Source: Congeria kusceri (Eukaryota > Mollusca > Bivalvia > Myida > Dreissenidae). Taken from it: a DNA stretch of 64,000 nucleotides. Each line of letters begins with the position of its first letter. Position 1 is the stretch's first letter. The DNA lies in contig CM051027.1 of assembly GCA_027627225.1 (NCBI GenBank), forward strand, positions 88,396,451-88,460,450, given 5' to 3'. A program made the translations under genes and the position numbers. Under the pieces are notes generated by a model that saw nothing but the letters and a program-made list of their open reading frames with translations, did no database searches and was not told the DNA's origin. Below are positions 49,325 through 60,967 of the stretch, in pieces.

Positions 49325-49560
49325 TCTGGGCCAAGTGCGAGGTTCGTGCGCACATAAACCGGTTTAAACCCCCAATGCTTTGCATTGACCGTTCCAAGGC
49401 GGTGACCCCAGTTTTATTCATGTGTGTCTTGTGTTTGTTATGTGTTTTTGTGATATCCTTTGTATTGTTTTTGGCAATTAGTCACTTGCCATAAATAAAA
49501 GACCTCGGGCTGCTAATAAAAGTTCTCTCCTGCTGTCGCAACAGGAGTTTCGTTGTGTTT
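49325..49560. other. Possible dispersed element, unassigned
   Basis: A distinct block in BRSK intron 1: CATAAACCGGTTTAAACCCC, GACCGTTCCAAGGCGGTGAC, a T-rich middle and a 3' hairpin CTCCTG...CAGGAG. It looks like a compact repeat or LTR-like piece but I found neither a second copy nor target duplications here. Confidence 0.3.
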
Positions 49561-49759
49561 CTACTGAGAGCAAGAAAATGTTACAAGCCCACCTTTATAA
49601 AACTGAGAATATGAGCAAGCCCACGTCACAATAGTCCAGTGCAGTACTAACAGACTTGTGCTAATTTTAATCCCTGGTATTGCCATTATGACAGTTCTAA
49701 AGCACACTATGACCAGTCCTTGAACAAGGTCCAGAAGCACTGACTGCCTTTGTGCACAG

Positions 49760-51057
49760 CAGGGATCTCGGAAACTCAAAATCAAGCGTATTTTTCAAAA
49801 GGACGCATGTCAAACCCATGCCAAGAGTCCTTGGGACGCATGCTTTTTCGCTTTCTGCGTATACCCTGTTACTTAACACATACATGAGTGCCTGCAGTAA
49901 ACTCGTCAGTAGTCGCGACAAAATCAATGTCGGCCCCAGTACACACTGCAGCTGTCAAAGTCTAGTCCTTTAGCTCCACCCACAGCAGTCCCTTAGCTCC
50001 ACCCACACCATTCCAGACAGTTACTGTTAATTTTCATTGGTAAATTACATTGTCACTCATTGCTGTGCTTTAATCCACAAGTCAATTAGAATGTGCGAAA
50101 TCGCCGAAATGTGACAAAAGGCGTCCCCAATTAAGAACAATTAGAACATAGTTGACAACTTAAAACAAATAACATTGTTAAAATGAGTGAAAAACAGCTT
50201 CAGCTGATTTCATTAATTTATACTGCCACTCAAATTTCATGAATAACAACTAAATCTCAGTACATTGAGTAATGCGGTGATAGGAGTATTTGTTTTGACA
50301 GAAATTTTACACGAAAATCTAGGGCTGAATTTTGACAGGAATATAAAAGCATTGTTCAATAATCATATATTAAGGAACTTTCTAGTATATAACACCTATG
50401 ACAAGACATAAATTAACAGTACTGGTGGCAATTTAAATATGAAATTTTGCAATGTCACATATTTTCGCGACCCCGCCAAAAAATTTTTTGTCGCCGACTT
50501 TACAGATCACAAAACATTTGTAAAACACATGCAAACACATAATTTGTTGTTCAATATCACCAATAACTGCTCCTTTCATACGTTTTTGTGTTGTAAAACC
50601 TGTTTCACAATTACACTACTTGACAGTAACGTAGGCTTTGGTACCTGCCTGCTGTACTGTAATCGAGCCATCATGACTTTACTAGGCCTACACATCAGTT
50701 AACAAGTTTCGACCATCAATTGCTAATTATCCAGAATTTACCTGTTTTAAAATTAATTATTGGTACAAAAATATTGTTTTATAAGACATGATTAAGTATT
50801 ATGTATTATTATCATTATAATTACATAACCCAATAATAATAATAATTATTATTAGTAGTAGTAGTATTATTATTATCATGATTATTATTCTATTTATAAC
50901 TGACATAATTATATTGTATAAATGTATAAATTGTACAAAGTCCATTCCCTGTCGCGTGTCACATACTTGACTTTTATTTCTTTTCTATTTGGGGCTCCAA
51001 CTTTTTAGGGGGAAGGAGTCCCAGGACTCCTATTTTAAAATCCTAGTGAGATCCCTG
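49760..51057. mobile_element. CAGGGATCTC-ended transposon, 1298 bp
   Basis: The same family in the opposite orientation, flanked by CACAG on both sides (49755-49759, 51058-51062). It carries the FKRTHVKPMPRVLGTH stretch near its left end (plus strand), two copies of TTAGCTCCACCCACA, an ATT-rich run (50826-50890) and a GAGTCCCAGGACTCC palindrome near the right end. It lies in BRSK intron 1. Confidence 0.82.
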
Positions 51058-51891
51058 CACAGGGATTTAACCTGCATTGGGATACTGCAAATCTATCCAG
51101 AGAATCATGTTTGCTCATGTGGCTATAATACATGCCTACACAGGTATGCATCTATTTATAGAGATACTAATTGATCTGACATGGCTTGATCATTAATATC
51201 ATACAAAAGAACTGGTGTGGCATAATTACAGATGGTTACAATGAACAACATCTATGAAAATGAAATGTTAGATATTACTGTCACCTAGTTTTGACCTGTA
51301 TTGTAAACATGTAGTTAATAAAAAAAATACTTATATAACACATGCTTTTGGTAAAAGACATAAATTATATAATATTATGAATTTATATTATATTTTTTTA
51401 AATATTACAGTCAGATGCAAAAAAAAACAAAAAGCAGACGTAGGTATCATGCCACAATAACAGCTAAAAACAAATCCTATCAGCCCTGATTCAATTATGT
51501 ACAGCTCAAATCAAATTTTACTTATTTTACACATACCTGCATGCATTAAATAAAGCAACAGAGATGCCTACATTTGTATGCATATACATATATATATATA
51601 TATGTATGTATATAGATGTATATATATATCATGGAAGAGTAACTGTTAGTGTTGCTACAAAATAGATAGATAGGTGTACATTGTGTGCATGCTACATCAT
51701 GTTACATGCCTAAGTACAGAAATCAACATTTGTACCATTTTTTCAAATTTTACAAAAATTCCTGTCATTTTTAAAGATTTTCCCCATCAAACGTGAAAAC
51801 ATGTCTTATTCGCAAATAATTCCTAAATTTTTTTGTGTGGCCATTTGCTACAGTATTTTGGCTACTGGATAAGGGTAACACAGTTATATAC

Positions 51892-51994
51892 CTGTCTGGC
51901 CCTTGCCCAGGGTTTTCTCGAGTTTGTAAGGCCCCACGTACAGCTCCTCCCTCTCACGCAGGGAGTTTACACGGTGATGGTGGTAATGTGACAT
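51892..51994 (-). CDS. BRSK: BRSK coding exon 1: start codon and glycine loop
   Basis: The exon is 103 bp and encodes residues 1 to 34 plus one base. It begins MSHYHHHRVNSLRERE, a histidine-rich then charged stretch, and continues to GPYKLEKTLGKGQT, the start of the kinase domain with the first part of the glycine-rich ATP loop. The start is supported by an in-frame TAG two codons upstream and an A at -3. The donor is GTATAT. The codon for the next glycine is split over a phase-1 intron. A possible acceptor (TTTTAG) lies about 37 bases upstream of the ATG, so an untranslated first exon further right is likely but not identified. Confidence 0.93.
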
Positions 51995-54900
51995 AGTCTA
52001 CTAACAAAATCCTCTCAAGTTGCTAAAATATCATTTTTCTTTTGCTGTAAACATTAATGATTAATATTTAATTCACATATAAGTGTTGCATTACTGAGTA
52101 TTGCTAAATTGTGTTTTCAATTACAATATGCAGTAGTTTCATTATACATCCATGTTTTTCAAGTAAATACTGACACACTCTTGCATAAACGTGTTTTCAT
52201 AAACAACATTTTATTCCATTAACATCTGACAAAATGTTTTTCATTTTTCTCTCCATTTTCAATCCGAAGCAGAATTTGAGATCAATAGAATAAGAAGTGT
52301 GCTCACTACGCGATTTCTATTAAATAAACCTGATTCTCTTCACACATTTTGTAAATACCACTACAGTAAGCGAAATGTACACACACCCCTAGTGCAAGTT
52401 TCGATCCCTTCACAGAAAACTCTGAAAATGCTCCACAAAATGAGATTGTTCTGTCAAATATTCAGTAATTGATCTAGTGACAGGTGCGCGCGTTCATAAT
52501 TGTACAAGAACGGTCACTCTTATCGATTTCTCAGCCTCAGCAGCCGACTGCAGAATAGTTGTACATGGGTTGTCTCCCTTGGAACATTGAAGACGCGCCG
52601 ACTTTTTATGTTTAAAGCTTTGTTTATTTTATCTACGTTAATTAATTAATTATTTCATACATATTGTTTTCTTATGTTTAGAGCACATTTACGTAACGGA
52701 ATAATGTGGAAAATATAAACAAGAATGAATGTATAATTTAACTGCGTAGTAGGACTGTTTGATTTAGGCAAACTAGCGATGCATCATAATATTATGTCAG
52801 TAAAATATTGCTTTATATCGTGAATTCACGCACTTGCAATGTAAGTAACATGACACTTGATCGTATGAGTATTATGTTCGCTCAGACACTAGCTCTAATG
52901 TCATCATGGACACTTAAGCCCTTTTCATTTTAAGAGGTTTGTTGACCATTATTAACCACTCATTTATTTGCCACGTACATCCGTGACAAGCTTGACCACA
53001 AACCCTACCATGTCCGTTTTGTGTACACTATGTTAACAGAACTTACAACTTGACTCGATGAATGATAACCATTAATACAACGCTGCATTGTATAATGATT
53101 TCAATAACATTTTGCACTGAGACTTCAATAATGATTGACACTAAGCGTGGAAATGTCCGCGGGTTTTGTGAAACACAAAATAAGAATTCGGTCGTTGCGT
53201 CAACATAGTCCATTTGTTCGTGACCTCAGCATCGTGTACATAGAATATGTAACAGGGCGATATAATCTCCCTTTAATATATATATATTGAGGTAATTATT
53301 TATTATCTGTACCAATCATATTTTTCCGTTATAATATTATCTATTAACAATATTATACCTAATATCACTTGTCTCAGTTACACATCGTATTTTGTTGTAT
53401 TACATGACGTTTATATATAATTCCCTATACGAGTATAAACGTGTTCAGAGTTTTCTATTGTAGGTCGGCCTTCCCACTTGTTGGGCAAGGTAATGGGGTT
53501 GATCCCTATGAGTAGGTCTTGCAGATGTTAAATATCGGCACTTTGTGCAGGATTTTGATATTCTGACTAGAGCATAATTTAATATTTGGTTGATTATAGA
53601 ATTTCACTACAACTGAATAAACTATTGTATTTGAACGACCATTTGCTGTTGAGTCTTTTTATTACAACCTTCTTTAAGGTGAACATTGAACCTTGGGCAT
53701 TATAAAACGGCACTATTACAAATATTATAATGTAAATATTACTAAAGGTTAGTTAGATTATGTGCATATTTTTCCCATTGTCGAACAGATGAACGCGCTT
53801 GTCGACTCGTTCATCCAACTACCCATTGTCGGACCCTACGGTATATATATAGGCGATTCTAAAAACTATCTTACGGAGCATTCCGGAGATAGTCGATGTA
53901 TCACGATTGAGATTGGAAATGAAACAAAACCAAAACAAAAAACAAAAACAAAACGTGTATTACAAGTTTTACATTTGCTTCAACAAATTTATTAGTTCTT
54001 TTTACTTAAATCAAGGGGAAGAGACAGTGTGCATTAGCCTTAATACATTGGAGCTATCGTCGTAGCGGTTTCAAACAATGATAGTTATTTTAATCGTAGT
54101 TTACGCTTGAGTGCACCAGCACACGAGAGCGATATGTAATTATGTTGACAACAAAGGCAAGATGGTGGACCTATTAGTGAAATCGTATATTAAATATGCT
54201 GTTGAAATGATTACCAGTCTTAACCAGTCTTAATTATTTACCAATAAATTCTGCTTATTTTTTGCACAGTTGTTGTTTTTATGTCGTATTACTGTATTGG
54301 AACTGAATAAGGGTATGATGTCAATTAGTGCCAATTATGATAATTTGATACCATTTGCATTTAAAATCTATTGTTATGCCAATTAGAGCCAATTAACAAA
54401 TCACGTATTTATGGTACTATGCTCCTACTCAGCACGATAAGTGTGACGAACAGGCTCCAGTTTCATCGCACCCTATCACAGGTTGCACGAATGTTTGAAG
54501 GTGTTAATGACAATCGTTTAAGATTTTTAGTTCAAGAACAAACAACAAAATCATAATTTGCTCCTTTTATTGCATTAAATACAGGTAAATAATATACGAG
54601 TTTGTAATCTTTGAACTCGGTCGACAAAAATGCAGTCTGGCGTAGTTTTATGTACAACAAAATCATACATATGAAATGATTTAATTGCAAACATCGATAA
54701 CAATTAATATTACTATACGGCGTATGGTATTTAACAAGCACGAGCAATCATTAATCGATACTATCCGTGTATATTCGGCAAAAAACGTTATGCGCCGGAC
54801 AAATCCGAACGTAATTGCAATATATTGTCAGTGTCTATAAATTTTCGGACACCTGTAATTTGGGAATATTTTTGTGTATCCAAATTTTCGGCCACGAAAA

Positions 54901-57900
54901 TGTTTAATTATCTTTAAGTGTCCGAAAACATAGACATTTTACGGTATTATCCATTTGCTATCGTCATAATTAGCAGTAAATAACCATGGTAACGCTACAG
55001 CGGCGCAGTTCACAAAACATGACGTATGTTGATATTTAAAATTCGCCGTAATGCGTGCAAAAATTAACGCATATTGCCAAAAAGTTCACCAGAACGTAAT
55101 GTTTTACCAGAATGACGTCGTATTCAAATTTGACGTCATTTGATTGTTGGATGCTAATGTTAACCATTTTCTAACCGTACAGTATAGTCGCAACGTTGAA
55201 AACTCGCAAAATGTCGTCATCAGGACGTCTGGAAATCCGCGCTATCATCAAGATTCGTCAGGAACTCGGGCAGTCCCATTCGGCGACACTTAATATGTTA
55301 AAGGAAACTCCACACAAGTGAGTCAGACGACATTTTTTTAGGCGCACAGACGCTTTTCAGACGGTCGGACCAGCCTTGAAGATGATTCGGGTCGTGGTCT
55401 GAGTAGGAAAATGCGTAAGACGCTGACATCTTCTATGGCTGAGACGCTAGAAAGAAACAGACGGCCTACCGTGCGCAGCCTATCCGAAATGTTTGACATC
55501 AACTATGGGACAGTATATAGAATTATCACTGAAAATGTTGCATATGTTTGTATATTAAATAATATTTAAATTAGATAAGAATAATTCTTAAATTAAATCA
55601 AACTCAATATTTCTCGATTGTCCCCACAATTAAACGGCAGTCGAAGGGTCGCCGGTTTGAGACGCTAGCTCAATTACGGAAAGCGACATCTGAATTTGTC
55701 CAACTGTACGACTCGTATCATGGCTTGAGAACATCTTCACACAGTGGGTACAAAGACACCGACGTTGTATCGAGTGCAGCGGCGAATAACTCAGACGTCG
55801 AAGATAATGACGTACGCACAATACACTGTTTGTTTGAATATGTATGTGCCGGCCATGTATTGTTTGATTGCAATATTTTGTTCTTATCCCGTATAACGGA
55901 TAGTTTCCGCTTTGTTTTGTTGTATATTTTATTGACGTGTAATAAATATTATTGAATGTGTGACTAAATTCCGGGTTATTCTGGATCATCCGTCGTATTT
56001 GCTATTTCGGTCAGACCTACAAAACAACGAGACAATATTGAATATTCATGCAATATAACAAGTGATCGCCTTCAAATTTTGTAATAACTGGAATACATTG
56101 TTTGTAAAATGAAAACAACATAATGATGTTTATTGTATTTTAATTGTTGATGAAATGGAACATGTATGTATTAATTATGTGTATTAAGATGGAGATGCTG
56201 CCTTTTCAACGTAATTTCACGGAAAAAATGTTCGTCTGACATTTATATATTTGCAGTTTATATACCTACAACATCTCGAGTCAGAGATATTTTTGTATAA
56301 ATGGTGTATGATGTAAACTATGATAAAAGAAAATATACTAGACAAATCTCCTAATGCACATAATAGAAATACTGTCAATATGTTACATTGAAGCGGAAAC
56401 AACAAATGCTTCAAAATGACCTTAACTGACAAATCATTTGTACCAATAATTAGTCCTTTGAAAAGTATTGACAGGATAATTGACAGTAATGTCTGAAAAT
56501 TCCATTTATAATCGTATATGTATTTTAATAAAGTTTTAACGGTCAAATATAGATGTGCATTGGGAGATTTGCAAAGTATCGAAATGTTAGTGACATTTTA
56601 GCAGCAAATTGATTCAAATGTAATTCATACATCGAAATGCGTACCGGTACATTCACTTTTTGTAACGGCATGAGTTCCTGTTAAAATATTGTCGCTATCG
56701 TTGTTAACTTGGCTAGACTGAAACATATGGAGTTAAGTCATTCTTGCGACTTGAATTGGCGTGGTGGGTCACGATACAGTTTCATATGCTTACCAATAGC
56801 ATTGTATATTGTGAAAGAAAATAGTTTCAGAGTTTCGGTTAATATTAACGTCACAACGCGTCGTTAGTTTTACTCGGCTGATTATAAGCTGCTGCATATA
56901 CGTAGGACACTTTATATTCAGTGATATCTTCAGATATCTAGCAAATATCGCAACAAAATGTTGTAAATGTTGGCAAAAATTGGGTAGTAAAATCAAATTT
57001 GTGGTATAAAGTGTACGATTTCAACGGAATTTCAATAGGGGATGGCACGTATATACGGTCCTGCATAAGGTTTCATAAACACAATGGAGTAGGACTACGG
57101 GGTTAAAGTATATATTATGTTTAAAGTATGAAATACGTTAGAAAAAAAAAAAATCGGTTTTCGAAAATTCCATTTTAATATAGTAAGCTAGATTCGAATC
57201 AATTTTCTTCAAGACACTTTACATTAAAACATATTTTGATTCTTTCGATATTTACACAACTGCTGATTTGTTTTCTACTAAATTCTTATCCCGGTGATGT
57301 TTTATTTACAGATATTTTCGAAAGTGATATATTGTCGAATTTTTTAAACCAAGTGTACGCACGTGCGTACCGTGTTTATAAATGACAGATACAAAATACG
57401 CATAATTAAATCTTTCTCAGTATTGTCGTCCTCACAGAAAATGCCAAAAATAAACAAAGAAAAGGTAAATAATTGACTTCTTTTCTTTGCAGACTACGAG
57501 TCAGTAAATCGAAAGCTGCAAGGGTCCTTCTTCAAAACAGCAAAAAAAACCACGAATGTTTTCTTACCTTAGAATTATTTAAGATAATGTATGTCCTGTG
57601 TATTATTATGTGTATATCATGTGATTTATTACAATTACAGTTTCTAAAAAAAGTCAATTTATTAAAAATGTTTCGTCAAATAAATGGAAACCCTATTTTC
57701 ACTATTTACTTGAATGTAACCGAAATGCGCTACATCGGTAATTGTTCACTCGTTGTGAAAGTGTAATTTCTGGTTACTGATTATTATTCTGAATTTGTGA
57801 CAACCAATTACTGCAATATATTAATTTTAAACTGTAGTATTGAAAATCGAGAGCACGCATCGTATGACCTACGTTTGACTCAGCAGGCTAGGCGTCACTA

Positions 57901-59035
57901 ACAACCGATGCTCCTAACAACCACGCTTTATACGTTATTCTACATGGCTCCTTGCAGATTGACTTGTTAGCTGGCATATATATCATTCCGTTTGCTTTTG
58001 ATATTTAGCTTTAAAAATATATGTACGTTACTTACAAATAAATGTGTATTATGAATTACTATAGAATAAGAAGCCATAGTATCAAGTTTCAAGGTGGGAA
58101 ATTGAACTTTATTCAAACAAATGTTTCTTTTTTAGCAAAGATGCACTCATAATTGACATGCTTTTCGATTCTTTTGTCGCCGACAGTCTTTCTACGCTGT
58201 CAGCATTTTGATATATATAAAATGTCGCCCACAGCTATTAGCTTTCCATGGCACATACCTTAAAAGAATCATTCATAATGTTATATATATGGAATTTAGC
58301 ATTCGATTCCAAACTTTCACCATTTAAATGTGGTTATTTTAATATTGCACTATAAATAGTGACTTACTATAAATCATTTTTATACAGTATTGCTCTCTCA
58401 TAAATACAATTTATCACTAGTTGGCCTTCAGGTAAACTGGCTTGGCTATATAATTATACAGCAGGAAATAAACACGTACATCTACACGTAACTTACAAAC
58501 TAGTCAATGTAAGTTGAGAAGTACGTGAAAATACAACAAAACATATTGCTACGGGTATATACATAAAGTGCGATTGTATGTTACATTTTATGCGGCACTG
58601 TAGTTTGACCCGTTTTTATTGGTCCCTTTGAGGATCACCATTGTGTTCATTGGTTGGTAAAAATATACATTTATCAAAACTTGTTAAAAATCGAAAGGAG
58701 TTAATGTTGATGATACGTTGCAACAAAAACTATTGCGTAAAGTTGATAACTGTTTGACAGTTCTATTTACTCCTGATTTATTTTATTTCGTGATTGTGAT
58801 GCACATATACAATTTACTTGTAACTGATTTACTAGATTATACGTATTTATACACACCGTCGATTATCGGAAGCTGAAACTCCTTTCGTTACTAAATTTAT
58901 CAACATACAAATACACGACTCGGGTGTGAACTCGGAAACACTGTGAGTGAACTCGGAATATCGTTAACTGTCAATTGTGTATTCAATATTTACCGGACGT
59001 TTTTTGTGTAACGAAGTTTATTAAAAACATAACAA
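51995..59035. other. Intergenic region between BRSK and RAS starts
   Basis: This 7-kb region separates the two divergent start codons. It should contain both promoters and any untranslated first exons. I see AT-rich unique-looking sequence, TATA-type simple repeats (53276-53288), a mariner transposase fragment (55211-55569) and a CG-richer patch near 52490-52610 that could mark a promoter. Just upstream of RAS, GTGAACTCGGAA occurs twice in 58926-58960. No coding exon recognised. Confidence 0.5.
55211..55569 (+). pseudogene. Mariner-type transposase N-terminal fragment, decayed
   Basis: Two frames together resemble the helix-turn-helix region of mariner (HTH_48-type) transposases. The first, from the ATG at 55211, reads EIRAIIKIRQELGQSHSATL before a stop at 55319; the second, from 55342, reads RRFSDGRTSLEDDSGRGLSR and then RRPTVRSLSEMFDINYGTVY up to a stop at 55567. 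GRTSLEDDxxxGR and the PTVxxLSEMFxIxxGTVYRI helix pair are family hallmarks. The catalytic DD(D/E) half is missing and no inverted repeats were found, so this is a relic. Confidence 0.7.
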
Positions 59036-59066
59036 ATGACAGAATACAAACTCGTTGTTGTTGGAG
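59036..59066 (+). CDS. RAS: RAS GTPase coding exon 1
   Basis: The exon is 31 bp and encodes MTEYKLVVVG plus the first base of codon 11, followed by donor GTATGT. This is the invariant N-terminus of H/K/N-Ras-type small GTPases, the membrane switch upstream of Raf-MAPK. The start is supported by an in-frame TAA two codons upstream and A at -3. The exon is very short because an intron interrupts the P-loop at codon 11. Rap and Rho proteins start differently, so a classical Ras is the best call. Confidence 0.95.
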
Positions 59067-59418
59067 GTATGTATATTGAATATGTAGATGAAATATTATG
59101 CAAAATTGTCGCTTAATAGGTATTTAATTGCTTACCCCACCCAGCAAGTTTGTCACACGAATGCTTACTTTGATTTAAAGTTGTCAAGACATAAAAGAGG
59201 TTTCTGTAATGACGTTTGATTACACTGATATAATTCTGGTCACATTGGTGTTCAGAAACTTAGAACTTATTTAAATAATGTGTCATTACTTTCTCCAATT
59301 TTTCTATCCATCACAATTCTGAATATTGGTATAATTATGCATATGGAAAGACTGATGGACATAGTATATGTAATATGTTTTGACATTTGTTTAATATTTG
59401 TTCAATTGTTTGATTCAG

Positions 59419-59467
59419 CTGGTGGTGTGGGCAAGAGTGCCCTAACGATACAGCTTATTCAGAATCA
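59419..59467 (+). CDS. RAS: RAS GTPase coding exon 2: P-loop
   Basis: The exon is 49 bp, acceptor TTTGATTCAG, donor GTAAGT. It completes codon 11 and encodes AGGVGKSALTIQLIQN plus two bases of codon 27 (CA, histidine expected). It supplies the rest of the phosphate-binding loop: glycines 12 and 13 (both GGT) are the normal residues, with K16 and S17 for phosphate and magnesium. The next exon (FVDEYDPT, switch I) is not found before the window end, so the following intron exceeds 4.5 kb. Confidence 0.95.
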
Positions 59468-60279
59468 GTAAGTATCAATCAGTTGTACATGGAACTTCAG
59501 TTCAAAAGCGAGACTACAAATCTGCACACATGACATGGATTTGCTTACAGTATCAAGTTTTTCATATTATCTCATCTTAAGGAAAGAACAGTAGTACCAT
59601 AATTTTTAACATTTAGTCTTTAAATGCAACATGTTTTAGCATTTAAATAAATCAACACAACTATTAAACTAATAGCAGTTGGCAATATACATGTTTATGT
59701 ATTGTTGATCTATTCACATTATAAAGCAAATAAAAAAAGAAAGTGTGCGCTCAATAATTTAACACGAAATTCATCAAGTCAAATGCAAATAATCATGCAC
59801 TGCATCATTAAATCTAAAGATGTTAATTGAACTTATCTATAACTATGTTTGTTCATGGTTCAAATTAACTGGTTTGGTGTTTGCAGCTTGTTGCCCCAAG
59901 TACTGACTTAACAAAGGTGTGAAATATTTGTTGAGAAAGTGTGAAAAGTCTCGGTTACAATCTGATTCGTAGTATTGCAGTAACATTTCATTCCTAACAG
60001 ACTAACACTATGATCTGTTTTGCTGTTTGCATTTCGACTGGGTAGATATTTTGTATTGTGACACCTAATGACCTACATTGTATGCTAATTGGTTAATTGT
60101 TTGTTGCTGATAGCAAATAGGAAATTTTAAATTATATTTCAAAGTATATACTGTGAGTGTATATCAAACATATTGCAGGATTTAGGAATATTCTAACACG
60201 ATACTTGCTGCTTTTTCTATTGGCCTCAATGGAAATTATTTTGATTCTAACATAATTGGACAACTATTTTTGCAAATGT

Positions 60280-60816
60280 AAAGGGGCTATGTCAACGAAA
60301 TATTGTTTTCCTATTGCACTATAAATGATAATAGATGATATAAATACACTTTACTAAGACATGTACATTCAATTAAGAATAAATAATATAACACAGAAAG
60401 AGATATTTGATAACAACAAATTAGCAAAAATGTATGAACAAAATAAAACCCCAAGCAGGTATCGAACTCACGACTTCGGAGCCATAAGAAGAAATAATAG
60501 TAGACAGCGCTTCCATAAGAAGAAATAATAGTAGACAGCGCTTCTACCAACTGCGCTATTCTGCTTTGTAAGGAAACGTGTGAAAACTATGGTTTTAAAA
60601 AATACTCTCAATTCTGACGTCAAAATGTAAACATTAAAAGGGCAAAACATGCACAACCCATATGATAAAATGATATTTATCTCAGAATGCAAAAACCCTT
60701 CTCCCATTATATATACATCATTGTAAGCGTTATTTCATGGTATTATTAATATATTAATTTCAGATGTTTTAAAGAAATTACCCCCTTGAGGCCCTTTTCG
60801 TTGACATAGTCCCTTT
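60280..60816 (-). mobile_element. tRNA-bearing inverted-repeat element, copy B
   Basis: Terminal inverted repeats AAAGGGGCTATGTCAACGAA / TTCGTTGACATAGTCCCTTT. The internal tRNA-like block on the minus strand has A box TAGCGCAGTTGG and B-box region GAGTTCGATACC. About 31 bp (CCATAAGAAGAAATAATAGT...) are tandemly duplicated inside the tRNA-like block, so this copy is not a functional tRNA. Confidence 0.78.
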
Positions 60817-60967
60817 AATGAGAACTACATTTCACTATGCTCCGCTCAGAATCCGGACTACTTTTTGCTTTGTTTATTGGGTAGTTTAACAACGATAATT
60901 TTGTTCTTTGACTATAGAAAAATGTACTAGTATCATGTTAGCATCATAATCACAGCATCTTTTTGAG

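Larger units (their letters stand above)
40195..51891 (-). other. BRSK: BRSK intron 1
   Basis: 11.7 kb, AT-rich. Contains, right to left, (TA)n at 51585-51633, the 1298-bp transposon, the unassigned block at 49325, the GGATCCAGG element, a palindromic MITE, the pogo-like MITE with a strong hairpin at 44086-44117 (AGTGTTTCACAATA stem), and the TGCACC MITE. No coding exon recognised. Confidence 0.7.

Noticed and set aside
50439..50702. 87-codon plus-strand frame as a gene
   Set aside because: It lies in the 1298-bp transposon and the corresponding parts of the sister copies at 61275 and 62500 are not open.
55317..55343. A 20-odd-base GT-AG intron joining the two mariner frames
   Set aside because: Too short for splicing; a deletion or frameshift in a decayed transposase is simpler.
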